From Fodinicola acaciae (GTDB lineage Bacteria; Actinomycetota; Actinomycetes; Mycobacteriales; HKI-0501), in assembly GCF_010993745.1 (NCBI RefSeq), contig NZ_WOTN01000003.1:806001-870000 (forward strand): 64,000 bases of DNA, read 5' to 3'. The notes under the pieces are model-generated. The model made no database searches, had not been told where the DNA came from, and saw only the letters and a program-made list of their open reading frames with translations. Shown piece after piece: positions 27,621-35,563 of this stretch. Each line of letters begins with the position of its first letter. Within the stretch, counting starts at the first letter, position 1. Position numbers and translations under genes: made by a program.

Positions 27621-27707
27621 CGTGCACCGCCTTCCTCCGGCCGACATCATCCCCGAGTCGCGTCATGCGTCCCACCCATGACCGATCTCGTCCCCTCTCA
27701 AGTGCAC

Positions 27708-27735
27708 GAACGGCCGAGACCCCGGCAGCGTTCCC
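27708..27735 (-). promoter_or_regulatory. Candidate SigE-type autoregulatory promoter
   Basis: On the minus strand GGGAAC (27730-27735) is followed after 17 bases by CGTTC (27708-27712). GGGAAC and CGTT are the usual -35 and -10 elements of actinobacterial ECF sigma factors of the SigE/SigH type. It lies about 90 bases upstream of the sigE ATG, as expected for autoregulation. Confidence 0.65.
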
Positions 27736-27811
27736 GATCCGGCCGATTCACCCTCCGATAGCACAGATCTGCCCCTCCGGCGCACCGCCACTCGTCCGTC
27801 CGGCCACCACC

Positions 27812-28180
27812 TACCCGCTACGGCTCGAAATTGTCGTACCCCCCTGCCAATCTGGGCCCCCACCCAGATCGGGCGGGGGTGGGTTCGCGTGGTTACTTAC
27901 CTAAGTTCAAAGTTGATCTTGGTCCAGCACTGATGTAGCGCTAAACGCCCGATGTGTCGGAATAGTGGACGCACGCAAGGACGCCTTGCGTGCGTCTGTT
28001 GCACGTAAGGAGGCCATGCGTGCGTGGGGCGCGTGACGCCTGGGGTCAGAGTGATCCACGATGCTTTTGAGGCGGCGACCAAGATCATTTTCGCGTATTG
28101 GTTGCAACCTCTCAGACCCACCCCCCACCCGACCACTGGGTGGGGGCAATTCTTCGGAGTAGGTACGACAGTTTCGGCCT
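27812..28180. repeat. Full-length intergenic repeat element (copy B)
   Basis: About 369 bp between divergent sigE and O-methyltransferase. Order: outer end TACCCGCTACGGC, GTCGTACC, type-1 arm hairpin, inner junction TTGATCTTGGTC (27913-27924), core with AGCGCTAAACGCC and nested palindromes (27968-28025), inner junction GACCAAGATCA (28077-28087), type-2 arm (CAACCTCTCAGACCC, hairpin, GGGGGCAATTCTTC), GTACGACAGTTTCG. Core orientation relative to arms is the same as copy C. Confidence 0.88.
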
Positions 28181-28320
28181 GGTCGGCCTGAGTTGGACGA
28201 TCGGCACGGCGTGTCGCGGCCGTGGACGCGCCGTGCGGCCGGTGTGCTGGCTCTAATAGGCTTGCGCGCGCTCACCGCGCACGCGGGGACGTAGGCGGGA
28301 GGTGCGCCATCACCGGTTGG

Positions 28321-28968
28321 GTGTCGTCGGTCACCACGATCGCCGACAGCATCGAGTACGTCGAGGGTTACATCGGCGAGGACGAGGTGCTGGCGGCGGC
28401 GCGTGGCCGGGCCGCCGAGGTGGGGTGCCGCGCCGTCGGTCCCGGAGCCGGCGCGGCCCTGCGGCTGCTGGCCAGCCTGGTCTCGGCGCGCGCGGTGGTG
28501 GAGGTCGGCACCGGCACCGGGGTCAGCGGGCTCTGGCTGCTCCGCGGCCTCGGCACCGCCGGCATCCTCACCAGCATCGACACCGAGTCCGAGCACCAAC
28601 GGCTGGCTCGCCAGACGTTCGCCGACGCCGGCGTCGCACCGGGTCGCTTCCGGCTCATCAACGGCCGCGCCGGTGACGTCCTCCCCCGGCTCGCCGACGG
28701 GTCGTACGACGTCGTGTTCATCGACGCCGACCCCGGCAACTACTCGACCTACCTCACCCAGGCGGTTCGCCTGCTGCGCGCCGGCGGGGTGCTGGCGGTC
28801 AACAACGTGCTCGCCGACGGGCGTACGGCCGACGCCGCGGCACGCGACCCGGAGGCCGTCGCGCTGCGCGGGATCGCCTCCGCCGTACGCGACGACGACC
28901 GTTTCGCCGCCGCGATGCTGCCGGTCGGCGACGGCCTGCTCGCCGCCACCCTGCTGCACACCGGCTGA
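28321..28968 (+). CDS. Class I SAM-dependent O-methyltransferase
   Basis: The protein of about 215 residues has the SAM motif VVEVGTGTGVSGLWLLRGL, an acidic ribose-binding SIDTESEHQ, and VVFIDADPGNYSTYL as in catechol-type O-methyltransferases. Mycobacteria carry the homologous gene divergent from sigE. GTG 28321 is the first standard start in frame; a GGGAGG sits 18 bases upstream, which is long, and an ATC codon at 28309 would be better spaced, so the exact start is uncertain. The methyl acceptor is unknown. Confidence 0.85.
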   Translation: MSSVTTIADSIEYVEGYIGEDEVLAAARGRAAEVGCRAVGPGAGAALRLLASLVSARAVVEVGTGTGVSGLWLLRGLGTAGILTSIDTESEHQRLARQTFADAGVAPGRFRLINGRAGDVLPRLADGSYDVVFIDADPGNYSTYLTQAVRLLRAGGVLAVNNVLADGRTADAAARDPEAVALRGIASAVRDDDRFAAAMLPVGDGLLAATLLHTG

Positions 28969-28969
28969 C

Positions 28970-29287
28970 TCACGAGGCCAGCAGGAAGCCGAGCAGGCCG
29001 GTGAGCACCAGCCAACACAGCAGCAGCCCGATGATCGCCGGCCGTCGCGGCGCGCCGCGAAACATCCCGTAGCCGATCAGTCCGGCACCGACCAGCGCGA
29101 GCGTCGCGGCGACACCGCTGAGAAACCCGTCGACGACGGTCATCAGGACGTCGGTGTTCGGCGAGCCGGCGGTCAGCGCCAGCCGGACGAACTCGAAAAG
29201 CACGATGACCGCGGCGGCCGACGCCAGGATCAGGCCCAGCCGGACCCGGCGGGTGCCGGTGGTGAGAGAGTCGTACGGCAGCCTCAC
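28970..29287 (-). CDS. Small membrane protein downstream of glgC
   Basis: The 105-residue product has three predicted membrane helices (about 15-35, 48-72, 82-103) and no motif I recognise. The GTG at 29287 overlaps the glgC stop as GTGA, so it is co-translated with glgC. Its end lies 2 bases from the convergent O-methyltransferase stop. Function unknown. Confidence 0.6.
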   Translation of the reverse strand: MRLPYDSLTTGTRRVRLGLILASAAAVIVLFEFVRLALTAGSPNTDVLMTVVDGFLSGVAATLALVGAGLIGYGMFRGAPRRPAIIGLLLCWLVLTGLLGFLLAS

Positions 29288-30504
29288 GGCTCGACTCGTT
29301 CCCCTTTCCCCAGCACGACGATCCCCGACTCGGTGACGCGGTGCCGCAGCCGGTCCCGGTCGGCCTCGACTCCGAGGGTGGCGCCGGGTGGTACGAGCAC
29401 ATTCTTGTCCACAATGGACCGTCGGACCACCGCACCGGGGCCAATGCGTACGCCGGGCATCAACACCGAGTCCTCGACGACGGCGCCGTCGGCGACGTGT
29501 ACGTCCGGCGACAGCACCGAGTTGCGGACCGACCCGCTGATGATGCAGCCGGTCGACACGATCGAGTCGGCGGCCATGCCGCCCAGCACAAACTTCGCCG
29601 GCGGCAGCTGCGGCGGGTTGGTCAGGATCGGCCACTGCCGGTTGTAGAGGTTGAAGATCGGGTGCACCGACACCAGGTCCATGTGCGCCTCGAAATACGA
29701 GTCGAGCGTGCCGACGTCACGCCAGTAGCCGCGGTCGCGCGGCGTCGCTCCCGGCACCTCGTTGCGGTCGAAGTCGTAGACCTCGGCGTCGGACTTGCGC
29801 ACCATCATCGGAATGATGTTCGCACCCATGTCGTGCGCTGAGCCGGGGTCGGCGGCGTCGACGCGTAATGCCTCCAACAACGCCTCGGTGCGAAAGACGT
29901 AGTTGCCCATCGACGCGAAACTGCTGTTCGGGTCGTCCGGCAGACCAGGCGGATCGGCCGGTTTCTCCAGAAACCCGGTGATCGTACGTCCGTCGTCGGC
30001 GGTGTCGATGACGCCGAAACCGGTGGCCTGCTCGCGGGGTACGCGGATGCCGGCGACCGTCACGCCGACGCCGGAGTCGATGTGCGCGTCGACCATCTGC
30101 CGCGGGTCCATCCGGTAGACGTGGTCGGCGCCGAACACCACGATGTGGTCCGGGTCCTCGTCGTACACCAGGTTCAGCGACTGGTAGATGGCGTCCGCCG
30201 AGCCGGTGTACCAGCGCGGGCCGAGCCGCTGCTGCGCCGGCACCGGTGTGACGTAGTCGCCGAGCAACGCCGTCATCCGCCAGGTCTGCGTGACGTGCCG
30301 GTCCAGCGAGTGCGACTTGTACTGGGTGAGTACGCAAATGCGGCGGAAGCCGGCATTGACCAGATTGGACAGCACGAAGTCGACGAGCCGGTACTGGCCG
30401 CCGAACGGCACCGCCGGCTTGGCGCGGTCGGCCGTCAGCGGCATCAGCCGCTTGCCCTCGCCGCCGGCCAGCACGATTCCGAGCACCGAACGTCCTGTTC
30501 CCAC
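29284..30504 (-). CDS. glgC: Glucose-1-phosphate adenylyltransferase
   Basis: The 406-residue enzyme makes ADP-glucose for glycogen or maltose-1-phosphate synthesis. Visible features are the nucleotidyltransferase signature [28 protein letters not shown], the catalytic-domain [15 protein letters not shown], and a C-terminal left-handed beta-helix ([19 protein letters not shown]). GTG 30504 is favoured by an AGGGTG six bases upstream; GTG 30513 is the alternative. It is divergent from the GT4 glycosyltransferase gene. Confidence 0.95.
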   Translation of the reverse strand: MGTGRSVLGIVLAGGEGKRLMPLTADRAKPAVPFGGQYRLVDFVLSNLVNAGFRRICVLTQYKSHSLDRHVTQTWRMTALLGDYVTPVPAQQRLGPRWYTGSADAIYQSLNLVYDEDPDHIVVFGADHVYRMDPRQMVDAHIDSGVGVTVAGIRVPREQATGFGVIDTADDGRTITGFLEKPADPPGLPDDPNSSFASMGNYVFRTEALLEALRVDAADPGSAHDMGANIIPMMVRKSDAEVYDFDRNEVPGATPRDRGYWRDVGTLDSYFEAHMDLVSVHPIFNLYNRQWPILTNPPQLPPAKFVLGGMAADSIVSTGCIISGSVRNSVLSPDVHVADGAVVEDSVLMPGVRIGPGAVVRRSIVDKNVLVPPGATLGVEADRDRLRHRVTESGIVVLGKGERVEP

Positions 30505-30522
30505 GCCAAGCACCCTAGTGTG

Positions 30523-31695
30523 ATGACCATGCGGGTGGCATTGCTGACGAACGAATATCCGCCGACCATTTACGGCGGCGCCGGCGTACACGTGGACTTC
30601 CTGGTCCGGTCACTGGCCACCATGCTGGACGTCGACGTGCACTGCTTCGGCCCGGACCGTGACGGCGCCGTCGCGCACCGGCCGCCGACCGAGCTGGCCG
30701 ATGCGAACGCCGCATTGCGCACGGTCGGCACCGACGTGCTGATGGCCGCGGCGGTCGACCCGGCGACCGACCTGGTGCACTCGCACACCTGGTACACCGG
30801 CCTCGCCGGCCACCTCGTGTCGTTGCTGCACGACATCCCGCACGTGGTGACCGCCCATTCCCTGGAGCCGTCGCGGCCGTGGAAAGCCGAACAGCTCGGC
30901 GGCGGCTACGCGTTGTCGACGTGGGCCGAGCGCACCGCCTTCGAGGCGGCCGACGGCGTCATCGCGGTGAGCGCCGGGATGGCGTCCGACATCATCCGCG
31001 CCTATCCCGGCGTACGGCCGGAGCGGATCCACGTGATCCACAACGGCGTCGACACCGACTTCTACGCGCCGGACCCGGCACCGGAGAGCGTACGCGCGCT
31101 GGGGGTCGACCCGGACGTGCCGTACGTGATCTATGTCGGCCGGATCACCCGCCAGAAGGGCCTGCCACATCTGCTGGCCGCCTGCCACGAGCTGCGGCCC
31201 GGCGTACAGATCGTGCTGTGCGCGTCGGCGCCGGACACGCCTGAGATCGAGGCGGAAGTCCGGTCCGAAGTGGACAGTCTGCGCGCGGCGCGCGGCGGTG
31301 GCGTTGTGTGGCACGAAAAAATGCTGCCGCGGCCGGATCTCATCAAGCTCCTGTCGCACGCGCGCGCGTTTGTGTGTCCGTCTGTCTACGAGCCACTGGG
31401 GATCGTCAACCTGGAGGCCGCGGCCTGCGGCACGGCCGTCGTCGCCAGCGACGTCGGTGGCATCCCGGAGGTGGTCGCCGACGGCGAGACGGGCCTGCTG
31501 GTGCACTATGACAGCGCTCTCGTGCCCGCGTACGAGGCCGGACTCGCCGCCGCCATCAACCGACTGATCGACGACCCCACCGAAGCCAAGTCGATGGGCG
31601 CCGCCGGCCGGGAACGCGCCGTCCGCGAATTCCGCTGGTCGATCATCGCCGAACAAACCCGCGCCGTCTACCAGTCCCTCCTCGCGACCCGCTGA
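30523..31695 (+). CDS. glgA: Glycogen synthase/maltose-1-phosphate synthase (GlgA/GlgM type, GT4)
   Basis: The 390-residue GT4 enzyme starts with [21 protein letters not shown], has a glycine-rich donor loop, [12 protein letters not shown], and the acceptor motif ExG(x)-type [18 protein letters not shown]. The actinobacterial short form, called GlgA in many annotations, was shown in mycobacteria to be GlgM, which makes maltose-1-phosphate from ADP-glucose. ATG 30523 or 30529 is the start. Only 18 bases separate it from the glgC GTG, so the mRNA is probably leaderless or nearly so. Confidence 0.92.
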   Translation: MTMRVALLTNEYPPTIYGGAGVHVDFLVRSLATMLDVDVHCFGPDRDGAVAHRPPTELADANAALRTVGTDVLMAAAVDPATDLVHSHTWYTGLAGHLVSLLHDIPHVVTAHSLEPSRPWKAEQLGGGYALSTWAERTAFEAADGVIAVSAGMASDIIRAYPGVRPERIHVIHNGVDTDFYAPDPAPESVRALGVDPDVPYVIYVGRITRQKGLPHLLAACHELRPGVQIVLCASAPDTPEIEAEVRSEVDSLRAARGGGVVWHEKMLPRPDLIKLLSHARAFVCPSVYEPLGIVNLEAAACGTAVVASDVGGIPEVVADGETGLLVHYDSALVPAYEAGLAAAINRLIDDPTEAKSMGAAGRERAVREFRWSIIAEQTRAVYQSLLATR

Positions 31696-32079
31696 TTACC
31701 CGCTACAGCGCGAAACTGTCGTACCCCCCTGCCAATCTGGGCCCCCACCCACATCGGGTGGGGGGTGGGTTCGCGTTGGAAACTCAGATAAGTTCGAAAT
31801 TGATCTTGATCGTACGACGCCGGGCGCCGATGTAGCGCTAAACGCCCCATTTGCCGGGCCGGCAGATGCACGCAAGGCCACCTTGCGTGCATCCAGTGCA
31901 AGCATGGGGGCCATGCTTGCAGCCGTGGCGTGACTCCTGTGACCAGAGTGACCACCGAGGCGTCGACCAAGATCAACTTTGAATTACCTGTGCAACCTCT
32001 CAGACCCACCCCCCACCCGGCCACTGGGTGGGGGCAATTTTTCGGGGTGGGTACGACAGTTTCGCCCTGTAGCGGGTAA
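31696..32079. repeat. Full-length intergenic repeat element (copy C), best-preserved
   Basis: The 384-bp element begins directly after the glgA stop. Outer ends TTACCCGCTACAG and CTGTAGCGGGTAA are perfect complements, followed inward by CGAAACTGTCGTACCC and its complement with one mismatch zone. Each arm has a CCCCCACCC/GGGTGGGGG hairpin. Inner junctions are TTGATCTTGATC and GACCAAGATCAA. The core carries AGCGCTAAACGCC and two palindromes (31868-31922). Both ends abut TA dinucleotides, which would fit TA target duplication. Confidence 0.92.
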
Positions 32080-32128
32080 ATGGTGGGGTCGGCGGGAGAA
32101 TGTCAGACCCGGCGGCCATGCTGGGGTG

Positions 32129-33022
32129 GTGACTGAGAGCATGCAGCTGCCCGCCGCGCAGCCGTTCGATCTCCGGGCTTCGTTGCGCGCGATGGCTTAC
32201 TTCCGGCCGGCCGATATTGACGACCAGACCATCGACGGCGACCGGGTGCGCAAGGCGCTGGCCGTCCGGCGTGGCGCGAAGGACGCGGCGGTGGTCGTCG
32301 ACGTGTCGCCGGAAGGTGACGGCGTACGGGTCGAGGCGCACAACGCCAGGAAGGCCGAGTTGCCGGCGATCGGCCGGATGGTCGCCGACTGGCTGTCGCT
32401 GGACGACGATCCGGGGCCGTTCCTGCGGATCGCCGCGAAGGATCCGCCGATGCGCGACATCCTTGCGGCCACCAGAGGTCTGCATCAGGTGCGCTTCCCC
32501 AGCCTCCCGGAAGGTGTCTGCTATTTCATGCTGACCCACCGCACCTCGCAGGCCGTGGCGGCCGGTCGCAAGCGGCGGATCGCGGCGGCGTACGGTCCGC
32601 GGCTGACCGTCGGCGGCGCCGAGCATGTGGCCTTTCCGACGCTGGAGACGTTGGCCGGGTTGACCGCCGGCGAGCTGCGTCCGTACGCGGCCAACGACCA
32701 GCAGGCCAACCGGCTCGCGGCGGCGATCGCCGGCGTCAACGACCTCGGTGAGGAGTGGCTGCGAGAGGCGCCGACCGGCGAGGTGCTGACGGCGTTGCGG
32801 CGCATTCACGGCATCGGCGAGTTCACCGCGAGCGCGATCGCGCTGCGCGTGCTCGGCCGGCCGGTGTCGCCGCCGCTGACGATGCCGCAGTTCGCCGGGG
32901 TCATCGAGCAGGTCTACCAGGGCCGGCGGACGGCGGACGAGCTGACGAAGGCGTACGGCGAGCAGGTGGCGCACTGGACGTACGTGAGCCGCACCGGGCT
33001 CGGCTGGCTGGAGCGGACATGA
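32129..33022 (+). CDS. AlkA-like HhH-GPD DNA glycosylase family protein, no canonical Asp
   Basis: The roughly 297-residue protein has the AlkA-like layout: a mixed N-terminal domain and a helical domain with the helix-hairpin-helix LRRIHGIGEFTASAIALRVLGRP. In active enzymes a catalytic Asp follows about 18-20 residues after the GIG hairpin; here the matching segment reads VSPPLTMPQFAG, with no Asp. It may be inactive, use another residue, or be a DNA-binding paralogue. Start GTG 32129 or ATG 32141. Confidence 0.75.
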   Translation: MTESMQLPAAQPFDLRASLRAMAYFRPADIDDQTIDGDRVRKALAVRRGAKDAAVVVDVSPEGDGVRVEAHNARKAELPAIGRMVADWLSLDDDPGPFLRIAAKDPPMRDILAATRGLHQVRFPSLPEGVCYFMLTHRTSQAVAAGRKRRIAAAYGPRLTVGGAEHVAFPTLETLAGLTAGELRPYAANDQQANRLAAAIAGVNDLGEEWLREAPTGEVLTALRRIHGIGEFTASAIALRVLGRPVSPPLTMPQFAGVIEQVYQGRRTADELTKAYGEQVAHWTYVSRTGLGWLERT

Positions 33023-33065
33023 GTCGGCCCCGGCACCAGGCCGGGGCCGCGGATCGTATGTGGAC

Positions 33066-33233
33066 TCAGCTCTTGATGTTCTTCAGCGCTTCTCCGAGGT
33101 CGTTGGCCTCGTCGGCCGACATCTCGACCACGAGCCGTCCGCCCCCCTCCAGTGGGACCCGCATGACGATGCCGCGTCCCTCCTTGGTGACCTCGAGCGG
33201 ACCGTCACCCGTCCGCGGCTTCATGGCCGCCAT
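33066..33233 (-). CDS. DUF3117 family small protein
   Basis: The 55-residue protein MAAMKPRTGDGPLEVTKEGR... is the highly conserved actinobacterial DUF3117 (Rv1211-like). ATG 33233 gives the family's exact length and has GGGGAG upstream; the frame extends to 33278 without family support. Function is unknown. Its position near glgA and tag is conserved in mycobacteria. Confidence 0.92.
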   Translation of the reverse strand: MAAMKPRTGDGPLEVTKEGRGIVMRVPLEGGGRLVVEMSADEANDLGEALKNIKS

Positions 33234-33464
33234 GTCGAAACTCCCCTCGACCGGTGGCCGCACCGGTGCGACGGCCACTCCCTTACCACCCGGTATCCCG
33301 ACCTACACCGCCGACAGCGCCAGCGCAAGCTGCGTGAATGCGGACCGGTTCCCGGAGACAACGGCCATTATTCTCCTGCATGACGGCCTTCGCTCCCAAA
33401 CCGGGTCGGCGATGCCGGCGCGTCGGCGATACTGGGGAACACCATCGCGTCAGGAGGGGAAACC

Positions 33465-34259
33465 GTGCCGGACTCGCTCACCGTCGACGTTGCCGAGGCC
33501 GTCGCCACGGTGGTTTTCAACCGTCCCAAGGCAATGAACGCGCTCGACCGTGAGCTGAAGGAAGCGCTGAAGGCGACCCTGCCGGAGCTGTCCGCCGACC
33601 GGAAGGTGCGCGCGATCGTCCTCACCGGCGCCGGCGACCGGGCCTTCTGCGTCGGACAGGACCTGCGTGAGCACCTGGCGCTGATCGAGGCCGGCGACCC
33701 GGCGCCACTGTCCACTGTGGCCGATCACTACAACCCGATCACGCTGGCCATCGCCGAGGCGCCGAAGCCGGTGATCGCGGCCGTACGCGGCACCGCCGCC
33801 GGTGCCGGCGCGTCTTTCGCGTACGCGGCCGACATCCGCTTCGGCGGTCCGTCGACGTCGTTTCTGATGGCTTTCGCCAACATCGGCCTGACCGCCGACT
33901 CCGGCGCGTCGTGGACGCTGCAGCGGCTGGTCGGCTATGCGAAGGCGACCGAGCTGATGATGCTGGCGACCAAGGTCGGGGCGGAGGAGGCCGCCCGGCT
34001 CGGCCTGCTCACCACCCTGGTCGACGACGACGAGAAGGTGCTGCCGGCCGCACAGGAACTGGCGGCCCGCCTCGCCGCCGGCCCCACCGTCGCGTACGCG
34101 CAGATCAAGCGCAGCCTGGCCTTCTCGGCATCGCACTCACTCACCGACAGCCTGGCCGTCGAGGACGCTGCCCAGACCGCCGCCGGCGCGACCGCCGACC
34201 ACGCCGAGGCGGTGGCCGCCTTCGTCGCCAAACGCCAGCCGGTCTTCCGGGGCGAGTAA
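33465..34259 (+). CDS. Enoyl-CoA hydratase/isomerase family protein
   Basis: The 264-residue crotonase-fold protein has NRPKAMNALDRELKEAL, the oxyanion segment FCVGQDLREH and AVRGTAAGAGASFAYAADIR. The Gly-rich oxyanion loop and a PaaG/PaaB-like DxREH suggest fatty-acid or aromatic-CoA catabolism. GTG 33465 is set by AGGAGGGG seven bases upstream. It stands alone between divergent DUF3117 and a repeat element; the substrate is not defined. Confidence 0.9.
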   Translation: MPDSLTVDVAEAVATVVFNRPKAMNALDRELKEALKATLPELSADRKVRAIVLTGAGDRAFCVGQDLREHLALIEAGDPAPLSTVADHYNPITLAIAEAPKPVIAAVRGTAAGAGASFAYAADIRFGGPSTSFLMAFANIGLTADSGASWTLQRLVGYAKATELMMLATKVGAEEAARLGLLTTLVDDDEKVLPAAQELAARLAAGPTVAYAQIKRSLAFSASHSLTDSLAVEDAAQTAAGATADHAEAVAAFVAKRQPVFRGE

Positions 34260-34295
34260 TCCGGCGAGTCCACTTCCGACACGCCGAGCCCACTT

Positions 34296-34479
34296 CGAAA
34301 CTGTCGTACCCCTCGACCAAAGTTGCCCCCACCCAGTGGTCGGGTGGGGGGTGGGTCGAGAGGCTCACCATGACGCAAATTTCGTCAAGGCGAAAGGCCT
34401 CTCACCCACCCCCCACCCCGTCCTGGGTGGGGGCCAAAACTGCCACCTGGGTACGACAGTTTCGCGCTGTAGCGGGTAA
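34296..34479. repeat. Short, coreless repeat element (copy D)
   Basis: About 184 bp: CGAAACTGTCGTACC, type-2-like arm (AAGTTGCCCCCACCCAGTGG, GGGTGGGTCGAGAGG), a minimal middle with GACGCAAATTTCGTC, then the opposite arm and GTACGACAGTTTCGCGCTGTAGCGGGTAA. The AGCGCTAAA core and its palindromes are missing. It lies between convergent genes. Confidence 0.82.
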
Positions 34480-34486
34480 TCCGTGC

Positions 34487-35080
34487 TCAGCGTTCGGCCG
34501 GTACGTGGCAGCCGGCGACGTGGTCGTCGACCATGCCGGTGGCCTGCATGAGGGCGTAGCAGGTGGTCGGGCCGACGAAGGCGAAGCCGGCCTTCTTCAG
34601 CCGCTTGGCCATCGCCACCGACTCGGCGGTGATCGTCGGCTGGTCGTGCACCGACACCGGTCGCGGCGGCCGCGGGTCGGGCGCGTACGACCAGAGCAGG
34701 TCCGAGAGCCCGCCGTCGAGGTCGGCGGCGGCCCTCGCGTTGCGGATGGCGGCGTTGACCTTGGCGCGGTTGCGGACGATCCCGGTGTCGGCCAGCAGTC
34801 GCGCCACGTCGTCGCCGCCGAAGTCCGCGACGGCCTTGATGGAGAAACCGGCGAAAGCGGCGCGGAAGTTCTCGCGCTTACGCAGGATGGTGATCCACGA
34901 CAGGCCGGACTGGAACGCCTCCAGGCTCAGCCGCTCGAACAGCGCGTCGTCGCCGGTCAGCCGGCGGCCCCACTCGGTGTCGTGGTAGGGCCGGTAGTCC
35001 GGCGCGCTGTCACCCCACGAGCAGCGGACCAGGCCGTCGTCGGCGAGGACGAGGCCGTCCGGCAGGTCACGCTTCGTCAC
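34487..35080 (-). CDS. tag: DNA-3-methyladenine glycosylase I
   Basis: The 197-residue protein removes 3-methyladenine from DNA. It has the Tag zinc ligands and motifs: CSWGDSAPDYRPYHDTEWG near the N-terminus, FERLSLEAFQSGLSWITILRKRE, FVGPTTCYALMQATGMVDDHVAGC. GTG 35080 overlaps the upstream gene by 14 bases; an earlier GTG-less extension to 35104 is less likely. Synteny matches mycobacterial tagA. Confidence 0.94.
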   Translation of the reverse strand: MTKRDLPDGLVLADDGLVRCSWGDSAPDYRPYHDTEWGRRLTGDDALFERLSLEAFQSGLSWITILRKRENFRAAFAGFSIKAVADFGGDDVARLLADTGIVRNRAKVNAAIRNARAAADLDGGLSDLLWSYAPDPRPPRPVSVHDQPTITAESVAMAKRLKKAGFAFVGPTTCYALMQATGMVDDHVAGCHVPAER

Positions 35081-35441
35081 GGGCCGCGAACTCCGTCTGG
35101 TCACCGGTCTTCTCGTACACCGAGTCGTGCAGCGTCTTGGACATCCTGCCGAGCTCGTCCTCCAGTGCCTGGATGTGCGTGTCGCGTACGTCGATGTCGT
35201 ACGCGAGCCGCGCCAGGGTCTCGTCGACCTGCGCCATCCGGTAGCCCCGGATGACCACGTCGAAACGCAGTCCGTGCACGTCGGTGCCGGTCGCCGGCCG
35301 GTCGTCCGGCAACGAGGTCGGCGTCGTGTCCGGCCGCGGGTCGGACATCCCCGGCGTGCGGCCGAGCGTATAGGCGGCGCCGGCGAACAGCACCGCGGCC
35401 AGGATGACCGCGACGAGGACGGAGATCAGCACTGCATCCAC
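35067..35441 (-). CDS. DivIVA-domain-like membrane-anchored protein
   Basis: The 124-residue protein has an N-terminal membrane helix (about 3-25), a Pro/Thr-rich linker, and a DivIVA-type start motif LRFDVVIRGYRMAQVDETLARLAYDIDVR followed by a coiled coil. Mycobacteria have a similar protein (Rv1209) next to tagA. It may act in polar growth or division, which is not shown here. Start GTG 35441. Confidence 0.75.
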   Translation of the reverse strand: MDAVLISVLVAVILAAVLFAGAAYTLGRTPGMSDPRPDTTPTSLPDDRPATGTDVHGLRFDVVIRGYRMAQVDETLARLAYDIDVRDTHIQALEDELGRMSKTLHDSVYEKTGDQTEFAARDEA

Positions 35442-35563
35442 CGCTTCATGGTGTCATGCGCCGCGACGCGACGACCGGCCGCAGGGCCACCCGCGCGGGC
35501 TCGCGGCCTTTCGTAGGTAAGTCACGGGTAAAGCGAATACCGTGGTCGCCGGAGGAGATGCCG

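Noticed and set aside
31751-31770. G-quadruplex in the arm of the repeat element
   Set aside because: GGGTGGGGGGTGGG lacks four separated G3 runs with standard loops; the hairpin with the facing C-run explains it better.
31696-32079. Reading the repeat element as a riboswitch for the downstream glycosylase
   Set aside because: Identical elements sit in either orientation between unrelated genes, including convergent ones, which is not expected for a gene-specific leader.
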